Assembly (NCBI GenBank): GCA_029204225.1
Contig: CM055106.1
Coordinates: 44,897,313 to 44,961,312 of the forward strand
DNA: 64,000 nt
Reading direction: 5' to 3'
From: Diphasiastrum complanatum
Lineage: Eukaryota > Streptophyta > Lycopodiopsida > Lycopodiales > Lycopodiaceae
Positions 1 to 9,909 of the stretch are shown piece after piece. The notes beneath the pieces are model-generated. The model had not been told where the DNA came from. It made no database searches and was given only the letters and a program-made list of their open reading frames with translations. Position 1 is the stretch's first letter. Every line of letters begins with the position of its first letter. The position numbers and the translations under genes were made by a program.

Positions 1-3000
1 TGCTTGCCAAGCTTTGGGCTGAAAGGTTATCACAAAGTATGATTGGAGTCTTCTCTGGTTCCAGCAAGTGAAGATCCAATAACATCCTCTTGATCCAAAG
101 AATCTCCTTGGTGCATGTTGTTAATGCCTTGTACTCGGCTTCGGTGGAAGATAGAGAGATAGTTGGTTGCTTCTTTGATAGCCATGAGACCACTCCATCT
201 CCAAGATAGATTGCAAAGGCACTTGTTGACTTCCTATCCATTTGATCACCTGCAAAATCTGAATCTGAAAATCCACAAAGGTTAGGTGTAGTACCTCCAT
301 ACAAGATGCCAAAATCTCTAGATCCCGAGATGTATCTAAGTACTCTCTTTCCTAGCTTCCAATGAGCCTCACTAGGATCTTGCATATATTGACTTAGTTT
401 ACCAACCACAAAGCTTAGATCAGGTCTTGTGATGGTTAACCATATAAGAGATCCTATTAGCTTTCTATAGAGAGTAATGTCCTTGAAGGATCTTTCATTA
501 CTTCTTGTAGTTAGCTTTACATTTGATTCCATAGGAGTAGAAACAACTTTACAATCTTCCATATGAAACCTTTTTAGAATAGAGTTAACATACTTTTCTT
601 GACATATGAATGTAGATTTAGAAGTTCTAATAATCTCTATTCCTAAGATATAATGAAGTTTACCAAGATCTTGAATTTCAAACTCTCTTTTGAGTGCCAT
701 CTTGATTTCATCTATATCTAGATTGTTACCACCACTTAAGATAATGTCATCAACATAGATCAAAAGTAAAGTGATATCATTTTCATTCAATCTAAAGTAG
801 AGAGAATGATCATACTCACTCATAACAAAGTTTTGAGAAAGTAAGAAGGAATTGAGCTTAGCATACCAACTCCTTGGTGCTTGCTTTAGCCCATACAAAC
901 TCTTTTGGAGATAGCACACATGATTAGGCTCATCATGTGAAACATAGCCCTCGGGTTGCTCCATGTAAATATCTTCTTCAAGATCACCATTCAAGAAGGC
1001 ATTAGTAACATCCATTTGCCACATATCCCAATCATAAAGAGTTGCAAGAGAGATTAGGATTCGAATAGTTACCATCTTTGCCACGGGTGCAAAGGTCTCA
1101 TCATAGTCAATACCATATTCTTGAGCATACCCCTTTGCCACCAACCTTGCCTTGTACTTGTTGATTGATCCATCTTGATTTGTCTTGATCTTGAAGATCC
1201 ACTTACAACCAATTGCCTTCTTGTCCTTTGGAAGCTTTACCAACCTCCATGTGTTGCTTTTGATGAGTGCTTGATGCTCATGATCCATGGCTTGGATCCA
1301 TTCCTTCTTTTGAATTGCTTCACCTACACAAGTTGGTTCATCAAAAGAGGTAAGAAAAGCAAAGTTAGAGTTGTCCACCACTTGCTTTCCTTTTTCATCA
1401 TAGGTTAGCCTTGATGGCTTAGCCCTTTGCCTTTGAGTCTTCCTTGAAGTTTGCTTTGGAGTGGCATCTCCATCTTCATCCAAGACATCTTGCACATCAT
1501 GATGATTAGTAGGCACATCAACATCAACATCAACAACATTGGAAACATTCTCTTCATGAAAGATGACATCCCTACTTATGACAACTTTCTTTGTAGAAGG
1601 AATGTACACTTTGTAAGCCTTGCTTACTTCACTATAGCCAACAAACACACCCTTCTTTGATGAAGGATCTTCTTTAGTTCTATCATCAAGTGTGATATTG
1701 ACAAAACATGTACATCCAAAGATCCTACAATGCTTGACACTCGGCCTTCTACCATAAAGAACCTCATGAGGAGTTTTACCATCCAAGGAAGCACTTGTCC
1801 ATCTATTACATAGATAGTTAGCACATGCTAAAGCTTCCCCCCAAAAAGACTTAGCAAGATTAGCATGTAGTCTCATTGCCTTGGCACATTCACAAAGGGT
1901 TCTATTCTTCCTCTCGGCCACTCCATTCTGTTGTGGAGTCCTAGGACTAGACATCTCCCTCTTAATCCCATGTGCTATACAAAAGTCTTTGAACCTATTT
2001 GAGGTGTATTCCCCTCCATTATCAGATCTTAAGCATTTGATCTTTGTATTGAATTGGTTTTCCATTTCATTCTTGAACTTGACAAATGCAGCAAACACTT
2101 CATCCTTACTTTTAAGAAGATAGATCCAAGTATACCTACTAAAGTCATCAATGAAAGTTGCATACATCTTTGCCCCACCATTGCTAGTTGTACTAGAAGA
2201 ATGAATATCAGAATGCACAAGTTGAAAAGCTTCTTTAGATCTAGAAGTAGATCTAGAATAAGCAAGTCTATGAGATTTGGACAAGGCACAATGTTCACAA
2301 ACACTATTGTTTGCAACAAGACTTTTAGGGAGACCAAGAACAAGCTCTTTCTTTGCCATTACCTCCAAAGATTTGAAGTTGGGATGGCCCAACCTCTTGT
2401 GCCAAACTTCTTGGTTTGTCAATTGCTCCCTAGCCATACATCCTTCATGATTAGAGATCACACATGCATCAAGCTTGAAAAGTTTACCATGCCTCCTACC
2501 TTGAGCAATCAAGGATCCACATTTACTTATCAAACATGCATCTCCAATGAACTCCACATCAAGTCCTTTGTCAATCATTTGACTTACACTAAGCAAATTC
2601 TTAGTGATTGAAGGAATGTACAAAACATTTTCAAGATTTGCTTTCCTATTTGTTGAAAGGGAAATAGGAATAGTGCCTATGCCTTTGATGTCACATTGAC
2701 CATCATTTGCAGTGTAGATGATGTTACCTTCTCCCTCATAAGACAATAAGGATGTAAAGTATTCCTTATGTCTTGTCATGTGAGATGAGGCTCCACTATC
2801 AATCCACCAAGGATCATTATCATCTATGTTGGCTAACAAACTTGAAGTCATAACAAGTGATTCACATGTGTTATGTTCTTCCTCATCTATTGTAAGATTT
2901 CCTTGCCTCTCTCCTTGCTCTCTTTTCTTCTTATAACATTCATTTGCAAAATGACCTTTTATCCCACAATAAAAGCACTTGAACTTTGACTTATTGTTCT

Positions 3001-3724
3001 TAGTAGAAGAGGAAGAGGAAGAGTGATCATCATGATCAAAGTTACCACCTTTGGACCATTTCCCTTTGCCTTTACCTTTGCCCTTGAATTTGCCTTTTGT
3101 GAAGAAAGCCTCTTCACCTCCACCTTGCAAGGATGCACCATCAAGCTTTGATTGCAACCTATGTTCTTCAGCCAATAAGATTTCTTGCAAGTCAACCACA
3201 CTTGGCAAGACTCTTTGAATGGCAAAACTTTGCACAAGGTTAGCATGTTCATTTAGCAAACCATTCAACATAACTTGGACTATTTCACCATCTTTTATGT
3301 TCTCATCAATGCATGCTAAATCATCACTTAGGGACTTAACTCTCAAGATAAATGCATGAGCACTTTCACCCTCTCTTTGCCTACTAGAAAATATTTGTCT
3401 CCTTAGGGTCAATACCCTAGATGTGGACTTTGATTCAAAGAGCTTCTTTAAGGCATTCCATGCCTCACTTGCACTTTGACACTTTCCAACTTCCTTGAGA
3501 AGTTCATTTGTAACATTCATTTTAATGATATGAAGAGCCCTTTTGGCCTTCTTATCAAACCTTTGTTGCTCTTGAAGTGTGAGAGGTCTCTCTTCAATTT
3601 CTGCAACTATGTCCATGAGTTCATTCAACTCAAGTAAGGACTCCATCCTCACTTTCCAAGTAGAGTAGTTTGATGAACTCAACCTTTCACTAGACTCTAG
3701 CATGATCCCACCATTGGAAGCCAT
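1..3724 (-). CDS. Copia gag-pol polyprotein, uninterrupted, partial at window edge
   Basis: Starting from ATG at 3724-3722 (protein begins MASNGGIML), I walked the frame codon by codon to position 2 and met no stop: about 1,241 codons, open at the edge. Domains in order: gag with a CCHC knuckle (CFYCGIKGHFANEC, near 2985-2940); aspartic protease WWIDSGASSHMT (near 2810); integrase zinc module HKRLGHPN...CEHC (near 2395-2300), core with FIDDFSRYTW and SDNGGEY, and AERKNRT; RT with YVDDIILSGG (757-728); RNase H with STEAEYKALTT, ending at the CDN motif near position 30. All catalytic motifs in view are intact. The family normally needs only about 80 further residues, so the whole polyprotein may be functional. 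It is expressed as one frame from LTR-driven genomic RNA. Confidence 0.95.
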   Translation of the reverse strand, partial: MASNGGIMLESSERLSSSNYSTWKVRMESLLELNELMDIVAEIEERPLTLQEQQRFDKKAKRALHIIKMNVTNELLKEVGKCQSASEAWNALKKLFESKSTSRVLTLRRQIFSSRQREGESAHAFILRVKSLSDDLACIDENIKDGEIVQVMLNGLLNEHANLVQSFAIQRVLPSVVDLQEILLAEEHRLQSKLDGASLQGGGEEAFFTKGKFKGKGKGKGKWSKGGNFDHDDHSSSSSSTKNNKSKFKCFYCGIKGHFANECYKKKREQGERQGNLTIDEEEHNTCESLVMTSSLLANIDDNDPWWIDSGASSHMTRHKEYFTSLLSYEGEGNIIYTANDGQCDIKGIGTIPISLSTNRKANLENVLYIPSITKNLLSVSQMIDKGLDVEFIGDACLISKCGSLIAQGRRHGKLFKLDACVISNHEGCMAREQLTNQEVWHKRLGHPNFKSLEVMAKKELVLGLPKSLVANNSVCEHCALSKSHRLAYSRSTSRSKEAFQLVHSDIHSSSTTSNGGAKMYATFIDDFSRYTWIYLLKSKDEVFAAFVKFKNEMENQFNTKIKCLRSDNGGEYTSNRFKDFCIAHGIKREMSSPRTPQQNGVAERKNRTLCECAKAMRLHANLAKSFWGEALACANYLCNRWTSASLDGKTPHEVLYGRRPSVKHCRIFGCTCFVNITLDDRTKEDPSSKKGVFVGYSEVSKAYKVYIPSTKKVVISRDVIFHEENVSNVVDVDVDVPTNHHDVQDVLDEDGDATPKQTSRKTQRQRAKPSRLTYDEKGKQVVDNSNFAFLTSFDEPTCVGEAIQKKEWIQAMDHEHQALIKSNTWRLVKLPKDKKAIGCKWIFKIKTNQDGSINKYKARLVAKGYAQEYGIDYDETFAPVAKMVTIRILISLATLYDWDMWQMDVTNAFLNGDLEEDIYMEQPEGYVSHDEPNHVCYLQKSLYGLKQAPRSWYAKLNSFLLSQNFVMSEYDHSLYFRLNENDITLLLIYVDDIILSGGNNLDIDEIKMALKREFEIQDLGKLHYILGIEIIRTSKSTFICQEKYVNSILKRFHMEDCKVVSTPMESNVKLTTRSNERSFKDITLYRKLIGSLIWLTITRPDLSFVVGKLSQYMQDPSEAHWKLGKRVLRYISGSRDFGILYGGTTPNLCGFSDSDFAGDQMDRKSTSAFAIYLGDGVVSWLSKKQPTISLSSTEAEYKALTTCTKEILWIKRMLLDLHLLEPEKTPIILCDNLSAQSLAS

Positions 3725-3929
3725 GATTCTAATGTTTCTTCAACTTTTAGGTTCTGTCCTAAAGCACTTAGCACTCACTTTTTTCTCAACAAATGATAGA
3801 TAAAGAGATCTATGAAGATTTAGGACCCTAAAACACTTCTATCTTGAACCTAGATGGTTTCCAAGCATAGAAAGGAAGATTGAAACACATGCAACACTTT
3901 GCACACACTAAGAATGGATTACAAAATCA

Positions 3930-4420
3930 AACCAACCTGAACACACTCTTGCTTAAGCTCTCAAACTTTCCAGCAAGTGACCAAATCAAGTTATGGTGTG
4001 AAGAGTTACTTGCATTCTTAGAAAATACCCAAAACTAGGATGCCAAGATTACCTAGTAATGAACAAACTTGATCAACATATGATCAACACACTAAGATAT
4101 TGATTCAACCTGTAAAACCACATGTAAACCACACTTCTAAAAGTTTATAAACTCCAGCAAGTGATAAATACAAGATTTAGAGGTGAATGAATGAGCACAC
4201 TTAGTGAATCACAAGACTAGCTTCACTATCTTGTCAAATCTTGGTGTTTAGATGTAGATCTAAGATCACTTCACATGAGAATGTTCCTCAACCTGTTAAG
4301 AACCTGAAAACACACTTGCATAATGGTTAACACCTTCCAGCAAATGCTCCAATCAAATTACATAAGGAGAGTTACTTACATGCTCAACAAAGTACACCAA
4401 AAATTATGCCAAAATTGATG
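3930..4420. repeat. Imperfect ~180-bp repeats in the Copia leader
   Basis: Between the primer site and gag, a block recurs about three times. The landmark CCAGCAARTG is found near 3969, 4152 and 4333 (spacing 183 and 181), each preceded by a CAACCTG...ACACACTT segment (near 3935, 4107 and 4291). A weaker trace (CAGCCTCTGATC...ACCTGAAA) occurs near 4710-4740. The copies are diverged, so the amplification is older than this insertion. I see no coding frame conserved through the block; the 108-codon plus-strand ORF at 4406-4732 lies on the wrong strand and mostly reflects short internal repeats (CATCCACTTAAGGAGA twice). Confidence 0.7.
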
Positions 4421-4884
4421 ACAATCTTTACAATATGCTCTTCACAATGGAGCTTACAATATGTTCACCCAAAAAAGGGGATCTTTCATCCAAATGGGAG
4501 CTTTGCTCAGCCTTTAGGAGAATTACAACTCACTCAAAAGAGCATTTGTCATCCACTTAAGGAGAAGTTTCATCCACTTAAGGAGAGTGTTCATCCAAGA
4601 ATGGAGATTGTCAACAATAGGATTGAAAAGAACATTGTTAGTATTGAATATGCACAAGCCTCACAATCACAAATGATTAGGTGTTATGATCTGATCCAAA
4701 ATAGTTTCTTTTCAGCCTCTGATCTTCAATAGACCTGAAATATGCTTTTGATCCACAAGTTCAACTCACAAAACAAAGGTTAGTAAGATTTGATCAACAA
4801 AGCAATGCAAAATCATGCTAGAACTTGATCAAACATCCAAATATCACCAAAAATGGAATACTTACTGTAAATAGAAGCCAACCA

Positions 4885-4896
4885 GCTCTGATACCA
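4885..4896 (-). other. Primer binding site (initiator tRNA-Met type)
   Basis: The minus strand reads TGGTATCAGAGC directly after the CA end of the 5' LTR. This matches the complement of the plant initiator tRNA-Met 3' end used by most Copia elements. It fixes the inner LTR boundary at 4897. Confidence 0.92.
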
Positions 4897-5551
4897 TGTG
4901 AAAAATACAGATCCTAAGTGGATCTAAACTCCAAGATCATTGGCTTGAATGCTTGCACTCCAAACTACATAAGCTAGGAATTGGCAACACATTCTATGCT
5001 ACCTAGAATGCAAAGAACTTGATCAAAAAGCATTTATCACAAATGGAAACTTCCATAAACATCAAGTGCGGCCCAAAATAGCATTATACAGTCCATAATA
5101 CATCAGCCTATCACTTTTGGAAAGCACCTAAGATCATACACAATAGCTTGAAGACAATACACACAACAATGCTCTCAATGGAGGAAGAAACAATGACAAT
5201 GATCTATTGATCTCAATGAAGCATACAAAAGGTTTCTCCAACCTGTTTTCCACGACTTCCCTACTATTTATGGATGAGGAAGATGACTCTCTCTCCTCTC
5301 TCTAGAAGGTACTTGACCCTAGATATTCCCTATATAGGAAAAATAGCTAAAAATGGCTTATATGACCAAAATACATCAAAATGGTCTCATTTTGAAGGGT
5401 ATGAAGTTTGACACTTCATCATACTGAAAAAATACAGTAAATAAAAACATTGTGTCCTGGTTCACACGTGTGAAACTCCAGAACCAAAACTATTTACAAT
5501 TTTAGCCAATTTAGGCCTCAAACTAGCTAGGAAATGTTGACAATTTTCACA
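4897..5551 (-). repeat. 5' LTR of the young Copia (655 bp)
   Basis: Bounded on the inside by the primer site and on the outside by TTTTCACA, which is the inverse of the inner TGTGAAAA. The standard 5'-TG...CA-3' ends are present. A palindromic TTCACACGTGTGAA (near 5461-5474) and several short AAAATGG-type repeats lie in the putative U3. The partner LTR is outside the window, so insertion age cannot be computed here. Confidence 0.88.
5330..5337 (-). promoter_or_regulatory. Putative TATA box of the Copia LTR
   Basis: The minus strand reads CCTATATAGG about 215 bp inside the LTR from its outer end, a usual place for the U3 TATA box of a plant Copia LTR. The CACGTG core upstream (near 5465-5470) is a G-box-type sequence that could serve as an activator site. 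Both are motif matches only. Confidence 0.55.
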
Positions 5552-6310
5552 CTAGATTTGGCTTCGACTTCCACCATATCTCATGAGGAGTTTTATCCTG
5601 TATCCGAGATTTCTAAAGACGATTCTGAAGATAATTTGATGTAGCCACTGCTTCTGCCCACAATTGTTTTGGTGCTTTCGCATGAGCCATCATACACCTA
5701 GCACCTTCCATCAATGTACAATTCCTTCGTTCAGCTATTCCATTGTGCTAAGGTGTGTAAGATGCAATCTTCATGTGCATAATACCTCGATCAGTACAGT
5801 AAGTCTTGAATTCGTTGGAAATGTACTCACCTCTACGATCTGTGCGAATTTGCTTCAATTTATTGCTTCTCAGCCCAGTTTGTATACTCAATGAATTTCT
5901 CGAAAGCTTCAAATTTAGTACATATAAAGTATACTACAGTGAACTTGCTGAAGTCATTAATAAACGTAATGAAGTACTTTGCATCACCCAATGACAATAC
6001 TCCGAATGATACACAAATATCTGAATACACAATTTTTAGTACCTTAGTTGCTTTATAAACATCCTTACTGAAAGGTGTTCTAGTCATCTTGTCTTTTAGA
6101 CAGGATTTGCAGGTAGTTTCGAATATCTCTACTTTTGATTTCGACTCTTTGAATTCTTTGACTTTTGTTGGCTTGGCAAGGCTTCCATGTTCATGTGACA
6201 TAGCCTCTTGTGCCACAATATATTTGTTGATTCCTGAGTTTGATTCGCTTGTTAGATTCTTGTTCGAATGTTCAGGTGATATAAATTTCCTTCTCTGTTG
6301 CCTTTAGCAA
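5552..6310 (-). pseudogene. Old Copia integrase remnant, host of the nested insertion
   Basis: Minus-strand translation, with frameshifts and stops, gives the integrase zinc module (ILWHKRLCHMN near 6225-6190, then CKSCLKDKMTRTPF near 6110), the first core strand (YFITFINDFSKF near 5970) and, after several breaks, the GGEY-like and ER-N motifs, ending in TPHEIWW-KPNL at the insertion point. It belongs to the same broad Copia group as the copy at 12.8-14.8 kb, which has the cognate KGKMSRTPFTKDS and WAEKC. The 5' part of this element and everything past the insertion are missing or off-window. Not functional. Confidence 0.85.
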
Positions 6311-6592
6311 CTAGATTATCAGTATCAAGAAAGCCACGAGCTTCTACAAGAAACTGTTTTGCGAATCTTTCAAGTTGACTGCAAGATAAATTTCGTGAAT
6401 CCTTCGTGAATCTTTTGAGTTGGTCACGAATAGAAATGTTTCAAGTTCACGTTCATTTCTTTCTCATCCTTTGTCAAGTAAACTGCGCACTTTGTTAGTA
6501 GAATCAAGATCTGTCTGATCAGGTGTTCTACAAATGAGACCCCAACAGAGAATACAACATAATACGGATTTATGTAATTGGTGACTAGCTTT
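6311..6592. other. Unassigned spacer
   Basis: About 280 bp between the old Copia integrase and the gypsy LTR. It contains repeated TTCGTGAATC/TTCAAGTT-type words and no coding signal that I recognise. It may be more of the old Copia. Confidence 0.4.
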
Positions 6593-7052
6593 TGCAACCC
6601 AGTCGTGGGCCCCAGTCATGACCATGATCCCTCCAGGATTGGTAAGTACATGGTCCTATGAGCATCATTTGCGTCCAGTGACTAGCCACACCAGTAGGCA
6701 GCCAGCCGTCAACCGTGCAGGGCGTGTCACAGTCACTGACATAGTGGTATGCGTAACGATGTGTAATCGCATTCCAATGACAAAGCCACATGTGGTTATA
6801 TGGTCTGGGGCTAGGGTTAGTTGGCAAGTGGGTAGTTGTTCCACTAATGGGTGCGACAATGCATTGAGGGTGGTAACCAATAGACTCGAGTGGGTGTTGT
6901 TCAATAGTTCGGGTACATTTGGGTCCAAGTTGGCACATGCCTTTGAATTGAAATAGCAAGTAGGAGCTATAAGGGTTACTAAGAAATGGAGGAGATTCAT
7001 TTTACACTACAAATTTTGTGATTTGACGAGCTTATGCTCTAGGAGTGTAACA
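6593..7052 (+). repeat. 5' LTR of the deleted gypsy
   Basis: It aligns with the 3' LTR in blocks: CCAGTCGTGG, GGGGCTAGGGTTAGT, TAGGAGCTATAAGGGTTA, GAGGAGATTCATT and GAGCTTATGCTCTAG recur at 9018-9910. It ends in GAGTGTAACA at 7052. The ORFs on both strands here are overlapping chance frames. Confidence 0.8.
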
Positions 7053-7054
7053 AT

Positions 7055-7067
7055 TGGTATCAAAGCC
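7055..7067 (+). other. Primer binding site of the deleted gypsy
   Basis: TGGTATCAAAGCC lies two bases after the LTR end. It differs at one position from the usual TGGTATCAGAGCC complementary to initiator tRNA-Met. Confidence 0.85.
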
Positions 7068-7557
7068 TCGTTCTCGAGAGAGTGCCCCGTTTTAGAGAGA
7101 GGAAGTATGTGGAAACACCAAATTTGATTATTTTTTAGGGGTTTGGAGGAGAGCGCAAAATCCATAGAGGTAGTTGTTTCCCAACTTCTACAACTGCAGC
7201 TCCACCTTTGAAAACATTTTGATTTCTTGTAGATAATGAGCCCACTAGTTGCATCACTTTTCCTAACAATTTTTTTTTGCAAAATCTATCATAAGTTTTA
7301 CTATAGTTGCCTAATTGCTATCAAATTTTGGCAAGCTCCTTGGAGTACTAAATTGTTGCCTAGGAAGCATCAAGTCCAAAAAAGTCTTCAAAAATCTCAA
7401 ATTTTTGGGCATTTTTAAGGGTGTTGGAGTTGCAACTTCATAAATTTTTTGTTTCTCATCCATTTTGCATGAAATTTTGCATAAAGAATCCTCATAGGAG
7501 GGCAACCTACTGTAGATATGCCTCCAGCCCACTTGTAGACCTGAGATTTGGCAAATC

Positions 7558-8012
7558 GTTGTTGTTTTCAGACTGTTTTTCACTTGTTTTATCTAGAAAA
7601 ACCAAGAAAAATTCAAAATTTTCTAGCAACTTTTTTAACTACGGTACCAAAATTAGATCTAAATCAAATTTTGCAATTAGTACCTTTTGAGCGTGTAAGC
7701 TCTTGAGGTTTACCACAATTCCTACAGATTTCCCAGGCTCATTAAGAGAGTATCTCGATAGACTTTATTACTAGGCTACCCAGGATCGTTGTTGTTTTCA
7801 TATTGTTTTTCACTTGTTTTATCTAGAAAAACCAAGAAAAATTCAGATTTTTCTAGCAACTTTTTTAACTACGGTACCAAAATTAGAGCTACATCGAATT
7901 TTGCAATCAGTACCTTTTGAGCGTGTAAGCTCTCAAGGTCTACCACAATTCCTACAGATTTCCCAGGCTCATTGAGAGAGTATCTCGATGGACTTTATTA
8001 CTAGGCTACCCA
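7558..8012 (+). repeat. Two tandem copies of a 230-bp unit in the gypsy leader
   Basis: Copy 1 starts at 7558 and copy 2 at 7788, both with CGTTGTTGTTTTCA. They run in parallel through CTAGCAACTTTTTTAACTAC, CCTTTTGAGCGTGTAAGCTC and CCCAGGCTCATT to CTAGGCTACCCA (7782 and 8012). They differ at only a small fraction of positions, so the duplication is younger than the LTR divergence suggests. No frame is conserved across both. Confidence 0.9.
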
Positions 8013-8017
8013 CCAGG

Positions 8018-8960
8018 ACCTCGAGTTAGCGCGACTCGGTCATGGCAATTGTGGATGGTTTGACCAGGATGGCTCACTTTCTGCCACCAGCCTTGCAAGT
8101 AGCAGAGTTGTTCATTGAACACGTCGTGAGATTGCAAGATCTTCCTAAGTCCATTGTCCCCAACAGGGATCCCCAGTGCACTGAAACATTTTGGACTAAC
8201 GTGTTTTCTAAGTTGGGCACGTGACTACGGATGAGTAGTAGTGAGCACCCACATACTGATGAGTAGACTAAGAGGCTCAATCAGGTCCTTGAGGACATGC
8301 CTAGAGCGTATAGATTGACTAAGTTAAATACTTATCGCTAGTTGAGTTTGCGTACAGTGATAAGAAACAATTGTCTATTGGTATGAGACCATTCGAGCTC
8401 AATTATGGGTTCCGGACTGCTAATCTGGCTACCCTTGGCATTCTCTAGAAAGTACCAAATGCTGCAAAGTTTTTCACTCACATGTAGCCAAAACTAGAGT
8501 TGGCACGATTAAGTTTATCCAAGGCTCAGGATCGAAGGCTTGTGTTTGTGCAAATTGTACTTATAGGGAATTTGATGAGGGTGATATGGTCTTCTTGCTA
8601 GTACTACCAAAGTCTAAGGTGATGTGAACTGGAAAGTGTAAAAAGCTATCCCCTGGGTATTGTAAACCGTGGTAAATTGTCAAAAAGGTCAATGAGGTGG
8701 CTTATAAGCTATAACTCCATGAGGGATGCAAGTGTTCAATGTAAGTCATCCAAAAAAATTCTTGCATGATGGTGATTACTTGGTAGGTGGTGTGGTCACA
8801 CTCCGAGAGAGAGATAAAGCGGACCATGGGCCAATGCATATCTTAGAGCGGAGGCAAAGATGATTGCAAAATCATGTCCTCCAAGAATACCTCGTAGTGT
8901 GGAAAGAACTAACATTGTCAAAAGCAACCTAGGAGAGTATTCACGACGACAACATGCTTA
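8018..8960 (+). pseudogene. Gypsy integrase C-terminal half with chromodomain-like tail
   Basis: The sequence enters integrase at DSVMAIVDGLTRMAHFLP (about 8027-8083), the usual VVDRLTKMAHF core strand, continuing through HVVRLQDLPKSIV and a degenerate DRDPQCT with FWTNVFSKLGT. Several stops and frameshifts follow. Near 8740-8930 the VSHPKKFLHDGD, ILERR and QEYLVVWKE words match the tail and chromodomain of plant chromoviruses such as Tekay/Del. The N-terminal integrase zinc finger and all upstream pol are deleted, so it cannot encode an enzyme. Confidence 0.85.
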
Positions 8961-9009
8961 ACATGAGTCTGTCATTGAGGATCGATGACTTCCTCAAGTT
9001 GGGATGGGA

Positions 9010-9909
9010 TGTGAGGACCCAGTCGTGGCCCGCGACCATGATTCTGCCAAGACCAATAAGTACAAGATCCTATGAACATCTTTTGGGTCCAATGGCCAGT
9101 CACACCGATACGCACCCATTAATTATGCAGGGTCGCTAATGTAGTGTAAAGGCACACGCTACAAATATGCATAATTATCATGTCACTGATGGAGCTGCTC
9201 ACAGTTATATGGATCAGGGGCTAGGGTTAGTCGACAATCGACTGAAAGTTGTTTCTTCTTGTCTTTCTTGATGTCTTCTTTTTTCTTTCGACAATCTCCA
9301 ATCCAATGCCCTAGTTTTTTGTAATAGAATCACTTTTACTTCTTCTTCTTGCTAGATGGTGATCCTTGCTCATCACCATCTATATTTGGCTTCTTTTGAA
9401 ACTTTTTGAATTTATGTTTTCCCTTGGCTAAGATTGCTTGATCTTTAGGTGTGGCTTGTCGAGATTTCACCACCTCACATCTATGTTCCTTTTGCAAAAA
9501 AAAGGTCGTGAAGGTCCTCAAAAGTTCATAACATCTCTCTTGATGCAATGCCACTTACAAACATTTTTTGATATGCAACTCTTGGCCATGTGCACAAGTT
9601 GAACATCTCTTATCGGCTCACCATGGTTGTAAGTTGATCTCTTAGTTGTTTGATTCATGTGAAAAATGAGCTCATACTCACATTCTCCTCCATTTGTATG
9701 TTGTTCAATTTGGTCCTCAAAAACATCATACAAGCAACAATACGGGTATTGTTGGGTCCAAGGTGGCCTAGCCACCCATGCATGGATGTCACTTGCCTTG
9801 GAACGGAATGGTAGATAGGAGCTATAAGGGTTAGCTAAAGATGGGAGGAGATTCATTCTACACTCACTCACGTGATCTGATGAGCTTATGCTCTAGCTGG
9901 AGTGTGACA
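9010..9909 (+). repeat. 3' LTR of the deleted gypsy, split by an insert
   Basis: It starts TGTGAGGACCCAGTCGTGG at 9010 after a purine tract and ends GAGTGTGACA at 9909. It is about 440 bp longer than the 5' LTR because of foreign sequence at about 9245-9735. Confidence 0.8.
9245..9735 (-). pseudogene. Copia gag fragment lodged inside a gypsy LTR
   Basis: Minus-strand translation gives a Copia gag C-terminal part: a MALHQERCYELLRTF segment starting at 9554, a basic KGKHKFKKFQKKP stretch near 9420-9380, then, after a stop, a decayed CCHC knuckle (KKLGHWIGDC near 9325-9295). The sequence on both sides is gypsy LTR, judging by alignment with 6593-7052. No Copia LTR or primer site accompanies the fragment. 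It may be a remnant of an insertion that lost its ends, or a captured cDNA piece. Confidence 0.7.

Larger units (their letters stand above)
1..5551 (-). mobile_element. Young Ty1/Copia LTR retrotransposon, 5' part (3' end outside window)
   Basis: On the minus strand the order is 5' LTR (5551-4897), primer binding site (4896-4885), a leader of about 1.16 kb, then gag-pol (3724 down past position 1). The end of RNase H and the 3' LTR lie beyond the left edge. The LTR ends are inverted repeats TGTGAAAA and TTTTCACA. The reading frame is uninterrupted, unlike every other retroelement in the window, so this is the youngest insertion here. Its right flank (from 5552) is the integrase gene of an older Copia in the same orientation, so it is a nested insertion; the expected 5-bp target duplication would be CTAGA (5552-5556), but the partner copy is off-window. 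Confidence 0.93.
6593..9909 (+). mobile_element. Internally deleted Ty3/gypsy chromovirus, LTR to LTR
   Basis: Two related LTRs (about 6593-7052 and 9010-9909) in direct orientation flank about 1.96 kb. A tRNA-Met-type primer site follows the first LTR and a purine tract (GGGATGGGA, 9001-9009) precedes the second. Gag, protease, RT and RNase H are absent; only the C-terminal half of integrase and a chromodomain-like tail remain (8018-8960). The left LTR start is approximate because its TGTGAGGACC end is decayed. The LTR copies differ at many positions, so the element is old. I could not find a matching target-site duplication. Confidence 0.85.

Noticed and set aside
4406-4732. 108-codon plus-strand ORF in the Copia leader
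   Set aside because: It is antisense to the element, shows no known domain and owes its length to short internal repeats.
6585-7000. ORFs of 111-124 codons on both strands
   Set aside because: They lie wholly inside the gypsy 5' LTR and are not conserved in the 3' LTR.
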